A stretch of DNA of 10,113 bases from the NCBI GenBank assembly GCA_964468725.1, contig CAYXVU010000221.1:1-10113 (forward strand), read 5' to 3'. The notes beneath the pieces are model-generated. The model did no database searches and had not been told where the DNA came from. It saw only the letters and a program-made list of their open reading frames with translations. Shown piece by piece: positions 1 through 5,941 of this stretch. How positions within the stretch are numbered: position 1 is the stretch's first letter; each line of letters begins with the position of its first letter. The stretch comes from CAYXVU01 sp964468725. GTDB taxonomy: Bacteria > Acidobacteriota > Blastocatellia > UBA7656. The translations under genes were made by a program, and so were the position numbers.

Positions 1-459
1 CTCAACTCGCCCGCGCAGATCGTCATCGCGGGCAGCAAGGCAGCGGTTGAACGCGCCGTTCAATTAGCCAAAGAACGCGGCACAAAACGCGCTGTGATGC
101 TGCCGGTGAGCGCCCCGTTTCACTGTGCGCTGATGCAACCGGCGGCAGACCGCCTCGCGCCGCTACTTGACAGCCTCGCGTTTTCGGATTTGAATGTGCC
201 GCTTGTCTGCAACGTGGATGCGCGCGTCATCAACACGGGTGTAGAAGCGCGCGAGGCGTTGGTGCGGCAAGTGGCCGCTCCGGTGCGATGGCAAGAGTCG
301 GTTGAGTTGTTGCTAGCGCAGGGAGTGACGCGGTTTGTCGAGGTCGGTCCGGGCAAGGTACTCTCCGGGCTTGTAAAACAGATCAACCGCAACGTACAAA
401 TTTTCAATGTGGAAGACCCGCCGTCGCTTGCTCAAGCGGCACAGGGTTTTGACAGCTAG
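1..459 (+). CDS. fabD: Malonyl-CoA:ACP transacylase (FabD), C-terminal part
   Basis: FabD moves the malonyl group from malonyl-CoA onto the ACP phosphopantetheine thiol, which supplies the extender unit for cytosolic type II fatty acid synthesis. The frame is open from base 1, so the gene starts outside the window; 152 codons remain, about half of the usual protein of roughly 310 residues. The visible half has the family landmarks: an N-S-P-x-Q-x-V-I-A-G stretch at partial residues 2-11, the P-V-S-A-P-F-H-C-A-L-M block with the catalytic histidine at partial residue 41 (bases 121-123), and the E-V-G-P-G-K-V-L segment near the end. The nucleophile serine (G-H-S-L-G-E motif in the family) lies upstream and cannot be checked. 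The acpP gene follows after 62 bases on the same strand, as expected for a fab cluster. Identity is near certain. Confidence 0.95.
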   Translation, partial: LNSPAQIVIAGSKAAVERAVQLAKERGTKRAVMLPVSAPFHCALMQPAADRLAPLLDSLAFSDLNVPLVCNVDARVINTGVEAREALVRQVAAPVRWQESVELLLAQGVTRFVEVGPGKVLSGLVKQINRNVQIFNVEDPPSLAQAAQGFDS

Positions 460-460
460 A

Positions 461-494
461 TTTTGAATTTGTTTCTGATGACGCAAATCCAAAA
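461..494 (+). repeat. AT-rich imperfect inverted repeat in fabD-acpP spacer
   Basis: The arms at 461-471 and 484-494 pair at 10 of 11 positions around a 12-base loop. The right arm runs into a short direct repeat of the word aaatcc/aaatcca (485-499). It starts two bases after the fabD stop. It could be a weak processing or stability hairpin or a remnant of a dispersed intergenic repeat; sequence alone does not decide. No run of T follows, so a terminator is unlikely. Confidence 0.5.
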
Positions 495-509
495 TCCAAA
501 CTCATGATC

Positions 510-515
510 AGGAGG
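510..515 (+). promoter_or_regulatory. Strong Shine-Dalgarno site setting the acpP start
   Basis: AGGAGG lies six bases before the ATG at 522. An in-frame ATG at 504 lies upstream of this site and would add six residues; the site places translation at 522, which also gives the typical short ACP N-terminus M-A-E-G-T-V-E-E-R-V. Confidence 0.85.
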
Positions 516-521
516 ATTGAT

Positions 522-769
522 ATGGCAGAAGGAACCGTTGAAGAAAGAGTCAAACAGATCATCGTGGATGAACTCGGAGTGGATGAAGGTGAAGTGACGC
601 CGAACGCGCGTTTCATTGACGACCTCGGCGCCGATTCGCTCGACACGGTCGAGTTGGTGATGCGTTTTGANNNNNNNNNNAGTTCAATATCGAAATTCCG
701 GACGAGGACGCCGAAAAGATTCAGAGCGTCCGTGACGCTATTGACTACATCGAGAAACACGCCAAGTAA
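522..769 (+). CDS. acpP: Acyl carrier protein, interrupted by an assembly gap
   Basis: ACP is the small acidic carrier that holds growing acyl chains on a 4'-phosphopantetheine arm for FabD, FabF and the other type II synthases. The arm attaches to the serine of D-S-L at residue 39 (bases 636-638), inside the D-L-G-A-D-S-L-D-T-V-E-L motif. Ten N at 671-680 break the gene. The part before the gap ends in codon 50 (GA?), and the part after it resumes at F-N-I-E-I-P-D-E and ends H-A-K-stop. The two halves are in different frames as written, so the N run is not the true length. Alignment from memory to ordinary ACP (E-E-E-F between the halves) suggests five missing bases and a protein of 80 residues, close to the usual 78-80. 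This is an assembly artefact, not a pseudogene. fabF starts 35 bases downstream. Confidence 0.95.
671..680. other. Assembly gap (10 N)
   Basis: This is a placeholder gap within helix II/III of ACP. Frame logic requires the true missing length to be 2 modulo 3; family spacing predicts five bases. Confidence 0.95.
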
Positions 770-780
770 GACTTGGCGTG
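758..780 (+). repeat. Perfect 10-bp hairpin across the acpP stop codon
   Basis: The arm at 758-767 (cacgccaagt) and the arm at 771-780 (acttggcgtg) are exact reverse complements with a 3-base loop. The stop codon TAA (767-769) lies at the top of the stem and in the loop. No U tract follows; instead there is a pyrimidine-rich stretch (781-792) before the fabF ribosome site. A role in transcript processing, partial termination or stabilisation of acpP mRNA is an inference. Confidence 0.75.
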
Positions 781-794
781 CCTCTCTCCCCTGC

Positions 795-799
795 GGAGG
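795..799 (+). promoter_or_regulatory. Shine-Dalgarno site deciding the GTG start of fabF
   Basis: GGAGG ends five bases before the GTG at 805. The alternative in-frame GTG at 778 has no such site, lies inside the acpP-end hairpin, and would add nine residues not found in FabF. The bases gcctc at 780-784 could pair with gaggc at 796-800 and cover the site, a weak possibility. Confidence 0.75.
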
Positions 800-804
800 C
801 TACT

Positions 805-2046
805 GTGAATCGTCGTGTCGTTATCACCGGCGTCGGTTTAATCTGCGGCTCCGGGCGCACCCGTGAAGAAGTATGGTCGAATTTGCTGGCGGGCCATAGC
901 AGTATTGGCCCGGTTACTCGTTTCGACGTTTCGAATTTTCCGGTTCGCATCGCCAGCGAGGTTAAAGATTTCGACCCCCTCGCGTTCATCGAAAAGAAAG
1001 AGGTCAAGAAGATGGACGTATTCATTCATTACGCGATTGCGGCAGCGCAAGAAGCGATGGATGACGCGGGATTTCAGATCACCGAAGAGAATGGCGAGCG
1101 CATCGGCACTTACATTGGTTCGGGCATCGGCGGCTTCGGGGTCATCGAACGCGAACACGAGAAGTATTTAACCGGCGGGCCGGGTAGAATCTCACCCTTC
1201 TTTATCCCCGCCGCCATCGTCAATTTAGCCAGCGGGCAAGTCTCCATTCGCTTTCGCGCCAAAGGGCCGAACTCGGCCACCTGCACGGCCTGTTCGAGCG
1301 GCGCGCATGCTATCGGCGATAGCTTCAAATTGATTCAGCGCGGCGATGCCGATGCCATGATTTGCGGCGGCGCGGAAGGCGCCATTACGCCGATGGGGGT
1401 TGGCGGGTTTGCCGCCATGCGCGCGCTGTCCTCACGCAACGAAGACCCGCAGCGTGCCAGCCGTCCTTTCGATGCCGACCGCGATGGCTTTGTCATTGGC
1501 GAAGGCGCGGGCATCCTGCTGTTGGAAGAGTTGGAACACGCGCGCGCGCGGGGCGCGAAAATCTATGCCGAAATGGTCGGCTACGGCATGTCGTCGGATG
1601 CCTTTCACATCACGCAGCCACCGGAAAATGGCGAAGGCGCGGTGCGGGTGATGCAGAATGCCATCAAAGATGCCGGTATCGAACCGCACGAAATCGGCTA
1701 CATCAACGCGCATGGGACTTCGACCTACTTCAATGACAAGATCGAGACCGCAGCCGTCAAGCGTGTGTTCGGCGACTCGGCTTACTCGATCCCTGTCAGT
1801 TCGACAAAGTCTATGATGGGGCATCTGCTCGGCGCGGCAGGCGGCGTCGAAGCGGGCGTGTTGGCGCTCGCCGTACAGCAACAGATGGCGCCGCCGACAG
1901 CCAATTACGAAAAGCCCGACCCGGAATGCGACCTCGATTACGTGCCCAATAAAGCGCGGGCGGTGGAGATGCGGTACGCCTTGTCGAACTCTTTCGGCTT
2001 CGGCGGAACCAATGCCGCGCTGGTGATGAAGAGGTATGAAGAATAA
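805..2046 (+). CDS. fabF: Beta-ketoacyl-ACP synthase II (FabF)
   Basis: FabF condenses malonyl-ACP with acyl-ACP, releasing CO2, and drives chain elongation in the cytosol. It also sets membrane fluidity in many bacteria by elongating C16:1. With the GTG start the protein has 413 residues, the length of E. coli FabF, and the catalytic residues fall at the same numbers: Cys163 in T-A-C-S-S-G, His303 in N-A-H-G-T-S-T, Lys335 in S-S-T-K-S and His340 in M-G-H-L-L-G-A-A-G. The glycine-rich end (S-F-G-F-G-G-T-N, near 399-406) is also intact. The N-terminus V-V-I-T-G-V-G is typical. Translation probably depends on the site at 795-799. acpP lies directly upstream. Downstream the order departs from the common fab cluster, with etfB following after an 82-base spacer. 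The call is firm; FabB is less likely given the length and match to FabF numbering. Confidence 0.97.
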   Translation: MNRRVVITGVGLICGSGRTREEVWSNLLAGHSSIGPVTRFDVSNFPVRIASEVKDFDPLAFIEKKEVKKMDVFIHYAIAAAQEAMDDAGFQITEENGERIGTYIGSGIGGFGVIEREHEKYLTGGPGRISPFFIPAAIVNLASGQVSIRFRAKGPNSATCTACSSGAHAIGDSFKLIQRGDADAMICGGAEGAITPMGVGGFAAMRALSSRNEDPQRASRPFDADRDGFVIGEGAGILLLEELEHARARGAKIYAEMVGYGMSSDAFHITQPPENGEGAVRVMQNAIKDAGIEPHEIGYINAHGTSTYFNDKIETAAVKRVFGDSAYSIPVSSTKSMMGHLLGAAGGVEAGVLALAVQQQMAPPTANYEKPDPECDLDYVPNKARAVEMRYALSNSFGFGGTNAALVMKRYEE

Positions 2047-2111
2047 CCGGCCATCGGTCGTCGGTTGCCCGCTGTCCGTTGTTGATGCGGCAAGCAACGA
2101 CCGATGACCGG
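2047..2111 (+). repeat. Long imperfect inverted repeat between fabF and etfB
   Basis: The arm 2047-2068 (begins ccggccatcggtcgt) is matched by the arm 2094-2111 (gcaacgaccgatgaccgg), with one mismatch and a few bulged bases, around a 25-base loop. It begins at the first base after the fabF stop and fills most of the spacer. It is built from short related words (atcggtcg, gtcggttg), like the spacer between etfB and etfA. No U tract follows. It may be a dispersed intergenic palindrome or a transcript-end hairpin. Confidence 0.65.
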
Positions 2112-2128
2112 CAACGGAAAGAAAGACT

Positions 2129-2917
2129 ATGAACATCGTCGTTTGTTTGAAACAGGTTCCTAAAAAAGATTCGATTCTGCGAATCGCGGCAGATGAGAAA
2201 TGGATTGACGAACGCGACCTCAGCTACGAGATGAGCGAAGCCGACGCCTACGCGCTCGAAGAGGCATTGCGGCAAAAAGAGAAGCACGGCGGCACGGGCG
2301 AAGTCATCGTCATCGCCATGGGGCCGGAGCGCGTGCGCCAGTCCATCAAAGAAGCGCTCGCCAAAGGGGCAGACCGCGCCATTCATTTGAGCGACCCGGT
2401 CTTTGATACGGCGGTTGATCCGGCGGCTATCGCCCGCGCGCTAGCGGCGGCGCTCAAAGATGAGAATTTCGATTTGATTATGACCGGCTTGCAATCGGAC
2501 GATCACGGATTCGGACAAGTCGGCTTGATCTTAGCCGAAACGCTCGCCATCGCCAGCGCCACCATCGTTATGGAAGTGCAGCCCGAAAGCGATTCGGTGC
2601 GCGTCAAACGCGAGTTGGAATCCGGCTGGTTTCAGTGGGTCAGAACGCCTATGCCCGCGCTGCTCACCATTCAATCGGGCATCAATCAACTGCGTTACGC
2701 GACCCTCAAAGGCATTATGGGGGCGAAGAAGAAAGAGATTCGTGAAGTCAAAGCCGTCGATCTCGGACTAACTGCCGATGACCTCAAACCCGGACAGATC
2801 GTCGAGCGCGCCTATTTGCCACAAAAATCCAAAACCACGCAGATGATCGAAGGCAAACCGGCGGAAATCGCCGCTCAGTTGGTCGAAAAATTGAAATTCG
2901 AAGCGCGAGTGTTATAA
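2129..2917 (+). CDS. etfB: Electron transfer flavoprotein, beta subunit
   Basis: EtfB pairs with EtfA to form the soluble FAD-containing heterodimer that takes electrons from acyl-CoA and other dehydrogenases and hands them to ETF:quinone oxidoreductase. The protein has 262 residues, the family length. Landmarks are the N-terminal M-N-I-V-V-C-L-K-Q-V-P (1-11), the nucleotide-contact segment T-G-L-Q-S-D-D-H-G-F-G-Q-V-G (119-132), and the signature region V-K-R-E-L-E-S-G (159-166) leading to T-P-M-P-A-L-L-T (173-180), followed by N-Q-L-R-Y-A-T-L-K-G-I-M (186-197) and A-K-K-K (199-202). The common N-x-P-R-Y reads N-Q-L-R-Y here, a mild departure. The ribosome site is a purine-rich ggaaagaaag. 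etfA follows after an 81-base spacer filled by a hairpin. Whether this ETF is conventional or electron-bifurcating was not determined; a dedicated ETF-QO nearby favours the conventional type. Confidence 0.95.
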   Translation: MNIVVCLKQVPKKDSILRIAADEKWIDERDLSYEMSEADAYALEEALRQKEKHGGTGEVIVIAMGPERVRQSIKEALAKGADRAIHLSDPVFDTAVDPAAIARALAAALKDENFDLIMTGLQSDDHGFGQVGLILAETLAIASATIVMEVQPESDSVRVKRELESGWFQWVRTPMPALLTIQSGINQLRYATLKGIMGAKKKEIREVKAVDLGLTADDLKPGQIVERAYLPQKSKTTQMIEGKPAEIAAQLVEKLKFEARVL

Positions 2918-2920
2918 CTG

Positions 2921-2982
2921 CAATGATGAGCGGCAAGTGACGAGCGAACCGTTTTCAACTCGTCACCTGCCGCTTGTCATTC
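2921..2982 (+). repeat. 24-base imperfect inverted repeat between etfB and etfA
   Basis: Arms 2921-2944 and 2959-2982 pair at about 20 of 24 positions around a 14-base loop. The core gcggcaagtgacgag pairs with ctcgtcacctgccgc with one mismatch. A second copy of tcgtcac follows at 2981-2987, so the element looks like degenerate repeated words. It ends eight bases before the etfA ribosome site (ggagag, 2991-2996). Read-through must occur, since EtfA and EtfB are needed together. Confidence 0.75.
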
Positions 2983-2998
2983 GTCACTTTGGAGAGTT

Positions 2999-3991
2999 AT
3001 GAGCGAAGGAATCTTACTCTTTATCGAACAGCGCGACGGCGCAATCAACCGCACGTCGTTGGAAGCATTGGTTGCCGCGCAAAAGATCGCCGCAGCCACC
3101 GGCGATTCCATCGCCGCCGTCGTGCTTGGCAGCAACCTCGCCAGTGCGGCTGCGGAGGTTGCCGCGAAGAAGCTGGCCACCGTTTACACCGTCGAAGATG
3201 ACCAGATAAAAGAGTACACGCCCGACGGATATGTCGGCGTGCTCAAACAGGTGATTGCCAATCTCAACCCGAAATTCGTCATCTTCAGCCACACCTATCA
3301 AGTGCGCGACTTTGCGCCGCGACTGGCCGCAACCTTCGGCAAAACCTTCGTCAGCGATTGCGTCGGCCTGCGCGCAGAAGGCAGCGACATCATCTTTTCG
3401 CGGCAGATTTTTCAAGGCAAGATTACCACCGATGTGCGGGTCACGGCGGCAGCGCCGGTCTTTGCGTCCTTTCAATCAGGAGCCTATCGCGCCGATCTGG
3501 CCGAAGCCGGAAGCGCGGCGGCTGAGGTCAAAGCACTGGCCGTCAACTTCGAAGAAGTCGTCATCCGCACGCAACCGGAAGAGAAGTTTCAAGAGGCCAA
3601 GCAGGCGGTTGACCTGACTCAAGCGCCGCTGATTGTCGCTGTCGGACGCGGCATTAAGAGTCAGGACAATCTGCCGCTCGTACAGGAATTGGCGGAGGCG
3701 CTCGGCGCAGAGGTCGCCGCTTCGCGCCCGATCTGTGACAACGAATGGCTGCCGATGGATCGGCAGATCGGCAGTTCAGGTCAGACGGTCGCGCCCAAAC
3801 TCTATCTCGCTGTCGGCATTTCGGGCGCGATTCAACACGTCGTCGGCATGAAGAATTCGCAGACCATCGTGGCCATCAACAAAGACGCCGAAGCGCCGAT
3901 CTTCGACCTTGCTGATTACGGCATCGTCGGCGACCTCTTTGAAATCGTTCCGGCGCTGACCGCAGAGATCAAAAAGGCCAAAGAGTCATAA
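2999..3991 (+). CDS. etfA: Electron transfer flavoprotein, alpha subunit
   Basis: EtfA carries most of the FAD site of the ETF heterodimer and moves electrons from dehydrogenases to ETF-QO in the cytosol. The protein has 330 residues, within the family range. The N-terminal half is the subunit-contact domain. The C-terminal FAD domain starts near V-G-R-G-I (about 215-219) and includes R-Q-I-G-S-S-G-Q-T-V (255-264) and the alpha-subunit signature from L268 to N294: L-Y-L-A-V-G-I-S-G-A-I-Q-H, then V-A-I-N. After it come D-A-D/E-like acidic residues and D-Y-G-I-V-G-D-L (306-313), usual for EtfA. The start ATG follows ggagag at 2991-2996. It is co-directional with etfB; the order etfB-etfA is the standard one. 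A hairpin with terminator features follows, so the fab-etf transcript may end here. Confidence 0.96.
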   Translation: MSEGILLFIEQRDGAINRTSLEALVAAQKIAAATGDSIAAVVLGSNLASAAAEVAAKKLATVYTVEDDQIKEYTPDGYVGVLKQVIANLNPKFVIFSHTYQVRDFAPRLAATFGKTFVSDCVGLRAEGSDIIFSRQIFQGKITTDVRVTAAAPVFASFQSGAYRADLAEAGSAAAEVKALAVNFEEVVIRTQPEEKFQEAKQAVDLTQAPLIVAVGRGIKSQDNLPLVQELAEALGAEVAASRPICDNEWLPMDRQIGSSGQTVAPKLYLAVGISGAIQHVVGMKNSQTIVAINKDAEAPIFDLADYGIVGDLFEIVPALTAEIKKAKES

Positions 3992-3998
3992 GCCCGAC

Positions 3999-4016
3999 GG
4001 CATTCGTTCGAATGCC
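3999..4016 (+). repeat. Short palindrome after etfA
   Basis: ggcattc and gaatgcc form a perfect 7-bp stem with the 4-base loop gttc, starting eight bases after the etfA stop. A run of five T (4027-4031) comes ten bases after the stem, too far for a classic terminator on its own. It may assist the larger hairpin at 4031-4070. Confidence 0.5.
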
Positions 4017-4030
4017 CGACGAAATGTTTT

Positions 4031-4070
4031 TAGCTCACGGCAGAACGATTCTCAGTTTTGTCGTGAGCTA
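4031..4070 (+). terminator. Strong hairpin, probable terminator of the fab-etfBA run
   Basis: Arms 4031-4046 and 4055-4070 pair at all 16 positions (two of them G-U) around the 8-base loop gattctca. Nine outer pairs, tagctcacg with cgtgagcta, are exact. The downstream bases atcgtttcttgctt are T-rich but not a clean U run, and the upstream side has five T, so it could act in either direction. The 110 bases from here to etfQO would then hold that gene's own promoter, which I could not place with confidence. Confidence 0.65.
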
Positions 4071-4180
4071 ATCGTTTCTTGCTTCTGCGCATAACGGGCT
4101 CAGAAAATCTCCTTGCGTAGCGGGCGCGCGCTCGTCATAACGCAAATCGGCATCAACAATTTTGTCGCTCAGAGGAGACT

Positions 4181-5848
4181 ATGGAGAGAGACACGCTGGA
4201 GATGGATGTGCTACTGGTAGGCGCGGGGCCTGCGAACTTAGCTTGCGCGCTGCACCTGACCAACCTCATCGCCAAACACAATGAGCAAGCCAAACAATCG
4301 GGCGCGAAAAAGTTGGATGAGATCAACATCGCCATCATCGAGAAAGCCGCAGAGATCGGCGCGCATCAGTTATCGGGGGCGGTGCTTGATCCGGTGAGTT
4401 TGCGCGAGTTGATTCCCGATTTTGAGAAAGATGCGCCGCTCGAAGCGCCGGTCGGTGAGGAGCAGGTCTACTTTCTCACCGAAAGAGGCAAACTGCCCGC
4501 CCCGATCATTCCGCCATCGCTGAAAAATCATGGCAATTACGTTGTCTCGCTCAACAAACTGGTACGCTGGCTCGGCGCAAAGTGCGAAGCTGCTGGCGTG
4601 AATATCTTCCCGGAGTTTCCCGGTTGGGAGATTCTCTACGACGAAGACCGGGTGATCGGCGTCCGCACGGGCGACAAAGGCATCAACAAAGAGGGGCACG
4701 AGAAAGCCAACTTCGAACCCGGCGTTGACATCCTTGCCAAGGTGACCGTCTTAGGCGAAGGAGTTCGCGGCTCGCTTACCAAACAACTGATCAACAAGTT
4801 ACAACTCGATAGTCAAAGCGACCCGCAAGTCTATTCGGTCGGCGTCAAAGAGTTATGGGAAGTGCCGGATGATCGCTTCCCCGCCGGGTCGGTGATGCAC
4901 ACGCTTGGATGGCCGCTCGATTCGCACACCTTCGGCGGCTCATGGGTCTATGGCATGCGCGACCGCGTCATCAATATCGGGTTGGTCGTCGGACTCGACT
5001 ACCGCGACCCGCGCATTGACCCGCATCATGAGTTTCAAAAATTCAAAACCCATCCGCTGATTGCCGACTTGCTCAAGGATGGCAAGATGATTCGCTACGG
5101 CGCAAAGGCTATGCCGATTGGCGGGTGGTACACCATGCCGAAGATTGCCGCCGATGGTGTGTTGATCGTCGGCGATTCGGCGGCGCTCTGCAACGGCGAG
5201 CGGCTTAAAGGCATTCACACCGCCATCAAAGCCGGAATGCTGGCGGCAGAGACGATACGGGCAGCCCTCATCGCCGGAGACTACTCCGCCAAGACGCTCG
5301 GCGCGTATGAGGCGAGCGTGAAAGAGAGTTTCATCGGCAAAGAGCTGCACCGCTCGCGCAATTTCCATCAGGCGTTCGATAAAGGTCGGATGAGGGGGTT
5401 GATGACGGCGGGCATTTCGATGCTGACCGGCGGGCGTTTGCCGGGGCGTTTGCCGATCAAAGCCGGACACCAACACCTGCAAAAGATTTCCGAGTATGGC
5501 AAGGAAGATCGCTACCAAGATGTGAAGTACGACGACAAGCTGACCTTTGCCAAACTCACGGATGTCTATTACTCCAGCACTCAACACGATGAAGATCAGC
5601 CCTGCCACCTGCACGTGTTAGACACCAATATCTGCGTCGAACGCTGCACCCAAGAGTACGGCAATCCATGCCAGAATTTTTGTCCTGCCAGTGTCTACGA
5701 GATGGTCGAACAAGGCGAGAGCCGCCGCTTGCAAATCAACTTCTCGAACTGCGTGCATTGCAAGACCTGCGACATCATGGATCCGTATCAAATCATCAAC
5801 TGGGTTCCGCCTGAAGGCGGCGGCGGCCCTAACTATCGCAATATGTAG
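4181..5848 (+). CDS. etfQO: Electron transfer flavoprotein:quinone oxidoreductase
   Basis: ETF-QO is a monotopic inner-membrane flavoprotein with an iron-sulfur cluster that oxidises reduced ETF and reduces ubiquinone or menaquinone, linking fatty and amino acid oxidation to respiration. The protein has 555 residues, the normal length. The FAD-binding start D-V-L-L-V-G-A-G-P-A-N occupies residues 9-19, and a second FAD contact, I-V-G-D-S-A, lies near 329-334. The C-terminal ferredoxin-like domain has F-C-P-A-S-V-Y-E (Cys501) and N-C-V-H-C-K-T-C-D (Cys524, 527, 530), the four usual [4Fe-4S] ligands, then P-E-G-G-G-G-P-N-Y near the end. Four further cysteines (475, 485, 489, 497) lie just before. 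The start follows agaggag at 4171-4177. The gene stands alone downstream of a likely terminator but belongs functionally with etfBA. Identity is firm. Confidence 0.97.
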   Translation: MERDTLEMDVLLVGAGPANLACALHLTNLIAKHNEQAKQSGAKKLDEINIAIIEKAAEIGAHQLSGAVLDPVSLRELIPDFEKDAPLEAPVGEEQVYFLTERGKLPAPIIPPSLKNHGNYVVSLNKLVRWLGAKCEAAGVNIFPEFPGWEILYDEDRVIGVRTGDKGINKEGHEKANFEPGVDILAKVTVLGEGVRGSLTKQLINKLQLDSQSDPQVYSVGVKELWEVPDDRFPAGSVMHTLGWPLDSHTFGGSWVYGMRDRVINIGLVVGLDYRDPRIDPHHEFQKFKTHPLIADLLKDGKMIRYGAKAMPIGGWYTMPKIAADGVLIVGDSAALCNGERLKGIHTAIKAGMLAAETIRAALIAGDYSAKTLGAYEASVKESFIGKELHRSRNFHQAFDKGRMRGLMTAGISMLTGGRLPGRLPIKAGHQHLQKISEYGKEDRYQDVKYDDKLTFAKLTDVYYSSTQHDEDQPCHLHVLDTNICVERCTQEYGNPCQNFCPASVYEMVEQGESRRLQINFSNCVHCKTCDIMDPYQIINWVPPEGGGGPNYRNM

Positions 5849-5877
5849 GGCGGGATTGCCTCTCAATAAAACGATTC

Positions 5878-5907
5878 GGGGTTGCTCGCCGATGAGCGAG
5901 CAACCCC
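5878..5907. terminator. Perfect 12-bp hairpin between convergent genes
   Basis: ggggttgctcgc (5878-5889) and gcgagcaacccc (5896-5907) are exact reverse complements around a 6-base loop. It lies 30 bases after the etfQO stop and 35 bases beyond the stop of the convergent minus-strand gene. Read on the minus strand it is followed after six bases by TTTT, so it fits a terminator for that gene. On the plus strand there is no U tract, though the strong stem may still mark the etfQO transcript end. Confidence 0.8.
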
Positions 5908-5941
5908 ATCACCGTCTCCATAAGGTTGGGCAAAGCGAGGA

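Noticed and set aside
522..769. acpP as a frameshifted pseudogene
   Set aside because: The frame change coincides with the N run, and both halves are perfectly ordinary ACP sequence.
778..804. Upstream GTG start for fabF adding nine residues
   Set aside because: It lies in the acpP-end hairpin with no ribosome site, whereas GTG 805 has GGAGG at five bases and gives exact FabF residue numbering.
1432..2136. Long open frame of 234 codons on the minus strand opposite fabF
   Set aside because: It lies antisense to a gene with full catalytic motifs, has an arginine- and histidine-rich shadow-like composition, and has no ribosome site.
4113..4141. Possible promoter for etfQO (ttgcgt with tcataa at 16 bases)
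   Set aside because: The -10 match is poor and the spacing is only fair; similar matches arise easily by chance.
4940..5614. Open frame of 224 codons on the minus strand opposite etfQO
   Set aside because: It mirrors the codon bias of etfQO and shows no recognisable domain or start signal.
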